64,000 nucleotides of DNA. It comes from Lutjanus erythropterus. Lineage: Eukaryota; Chordata; Actinopteri; Lutjaniformes; Lutjanidae. Position 1 is the first letter of the stretch. Every line of letters begins with the position of its first letter. Both the position numbers and the translations under genes were made by a program. The stretch covers positions 23,403,312 to 23,467,311 of the forward strand of contig CM034591.1 of assembly GCA_020091685.1 (NCBI GenBank), given 5' to 3'. This document shows positions 61,707-64,000 of this stretch, one piece after another. The notes below the pieces were generated by a model. It searched no databases and was not told where the DNA came from. It worked only from the letters and a program-made list of their open reading frames with translations.

Positions 61707-64000
61707 GCACAAGAATCACAGTATTTTTCTTTGTATAACACACATATGCAGACACTTGTATTCATTCATTCATTTAGTTTAAAGCTATAAGGCTCAGTGC
61801 ACAGCAGTACCAAAGCAGGATTTGCAGGATTTGGTCACTTTTTCCATGTCTGACAACCTAAAGGAGAATGAGACCCCTGTTGTATGAGATTGATTGCAGA
61901 GAGGTAAATTAGCTGAATTCAATGGCGATACTGTGAAAAACAGTAAAAGTAAAAAGATTTTCAATGATATTCAATACGCAGGCCTTTTAAATGAAAGAGC
62001 AGTTATGCAAGACCAAAAATCTAGCCTCAGTGTAGGTATTTTTGTACGAGGGAGAGAAGCAGAGGCACTGTGACATACAAACATTGTGTAACAGGGTCAA
62101 TATGTGCTGCTTAAATTACCCAGGATGTTTTTTAGGAATGTGGAGCACCAGATTGCTATCATTTGGTCCACACACAATATTTAGGAAGGCAGCATGCTTT
62201 CCTTGCAAATCCCTGGGATAGGCTTTTTTTAATTGGCTGAACTTAATCAATAAACCCCAATTCCCCCATCTTATTGCTTCTGCCTCACCTCTTCTTTAAA
62301 GTGTTCATTAAACACAAATGAAACACCACATATGTTGTCCCCATTTTCAAGAAAGCCATTAAAGATTGTGTTGGAGTTCAGATTAAGTCCAAGAATATGT
62401 GGATTGTTCCACAACAAAGCCATATGGACATTGTTTGTATGTATATTTCCTCTGTCTTTGATATGCAATGCATGATTATGTATAAGCAGTCCACTTAACG
62501 TCCTCCATTCAGTTCCTGCATTTATCTCTGCACACAGTATGGGCTGGTCTTTCTTATTTCAGTCCACAGGGAGCACACATTGGTGTGTAGGCACAAAGAG
62601 GATATATTTTCAACACCACTTTAATAACTTCCAACCTGGCAGGTTGGTTTTGTCTGTGCAGGCAGAGCCCTGTTATCAGTTAGACAGACTGTCAAGACAG
62701 ACATCAAGTTTTCACACAATCACCCATCAAGCCGCCCCGCTATAGCTATACTATCTCTCCTAAACATCATGCATCAGCCTTCACTGGTAGAATTAGATAG
62801 TGTTGCTGCCCACACAAACACACGAACACAAGCACACATGCACAGACAGATCAAATCAATGGCTACCTTCCTCCACATCAGGAAGTGCTGTACAGTAGGT
62901 GGCCAATGGAGGAGTCCACCCACTCACAGGATATTCAATTGCAAGCATGTACAAATTCATCCACTCTCTATCTCACTCATGTTCGCATGGGATCAACTAC
63001 ATTTACACATGAACCTCTGGGCAAGTGCTGCTTGTGTGTGCACACCCACATATGTGGACTCAACATAGAAACAGACACACACACAAACGGGGTCTCTGTC
63101 ACATGAAAACATCTCGTGATTTGAGCCACCTAGAAATATTTTGAAAGCAGCTGGATTTATGAATGAATTGAGCGGAGAAGAAAATGGCTCAGAGTGCACT
63201 TTCGATTTTTCTTTTCTTTTTTTTTTTTATGTGCATTACTTTTTAAAAAAATACCCAAGGTAGTAGAATTGGGTGGAGATGGTAAAGACATGTCCCTACC
63301 AATACCCAGGGACTACTAAATTGTCCCTAGCAATAATATTGATAAAGAAAAAAAAAATAGAACAGAACGACTGTTGTATATCAGTGTTTGTAAAACTGTT
63401 TTCATTATTTTGACAAAGCATTTATGCTACTTATAGACACAAAACAATGCATTTTTTTTAAAGTTTTCAAAGATTGCATCTCCTCCTCATTATGCCTCAC
63501 ACTGGTTTGGTCCATTACCTACCTATAACCACAGGTCTCTTTTCTTTGCCAACATATTTAAGGGGGGAAGTGAGAAATATATGCAAATCTATTATATTGT
63601 AAATTGCATGCTGTAATCTCACAGTCAGCACTCCTCTGTCAGCAGCTCAGCATCTCTCCATGTTTATTGTGTATTTTAAAAATGCAGCCAAATTTTGGCC
63701 TACATTTGGGCTACATTTAGCTAATAAACAACTTTAATGGGTTGTCAGTCAATACTGTCAGATCATAATGACAAGAAGTGAATATGTTACAATTAACAGA
63801 GCAAAACTGTAACATTTTAGGGGAGAAATCCTGAAAATATAGGCTACCATAAACCCTTTGCACTTAGTAATATATGTAGCATGTCGTGCTATATCTGTAA
63901 CTGTCTGTTTTTTCCCGTCCTTTCAAAATGAGACAGAATCAGGTGAGGAGCGTGCAATTGACTGTGCAATGAACATGAAGGAGTGTAACTGGGGGAGGGG
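61705..64000. other. unassigned to window end
   Basis: No gene, RNA or defined repeat recognised. Overlapping frames at 62.5-63.2 kb on both strands are rich in His/Thr from CA-rich DNA and look like chance. A T run at 63217-63229 and A-rich runs follow. Confidence 0.5.

Overview
The window looks like nuclear DNA from a ray-finned fish, probably a percomorph teleost. Three things point to this: split genes with GT-AG introns, AT-rich non-coding DNA with many CA/GT microsatellites, and a dense mix of repeats of teleost type (L2/Maui-like LINE pieces, short inverted-repeat DNA elements, solo LTRs). There is nothing bacterial, no operon and no CRISPR array. Family names for the short repeats come from pattern recognition, not from a database search.

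Region 1 (1-6.5 kb): the last four coding exons of a copine gene on the + strand, best matched to copine-7 (cpne7). Together they encode the C-terminal part of the VWA/copine domain and a short tail. The C2 domains lie to the left of the window. The introns hold a CA microsatellite, a perfect 24-bp palindrome and a few old repeat fragments.

Region 2 (6.5-58.8 kb): I recognise no conserved protein-coding gene on either strand. It holds short inverted-repeat DNA elements (about 9.4-10.4, 12.1-12.5, 15.5, 16.8, 27.7-28.0, 32.5-32.9, 34.6-35.5, 56.0-57.1 and 58.0-58.4 kb), two solo LTR-like elements with target-site duplications (17.58-17.96 and 18.06-18.34 kb), a third LTR candidate (43.99-44.31 kb), a dead L2-type reverse transcriptase fragment (19.2-19.9 kb), and a longer but dead one (51.2-53.2 kb). 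Three low-confidence exon-like stretches (28.67, 36.24 and 37.9-39.1 kb) match no family I know.

Region 3 (58.8-64 kb): this is the part most worth checking. A CRE octamer, a CCAAT box and a TATA-like run occur in order and at promoter-like spacing just upstream of a possible two-exon gene (59,154-59,707) whose frame stays open across a predicted 227-bp intron. I do not recognise its product. The rest of the region is repeats and unassigned DNA.
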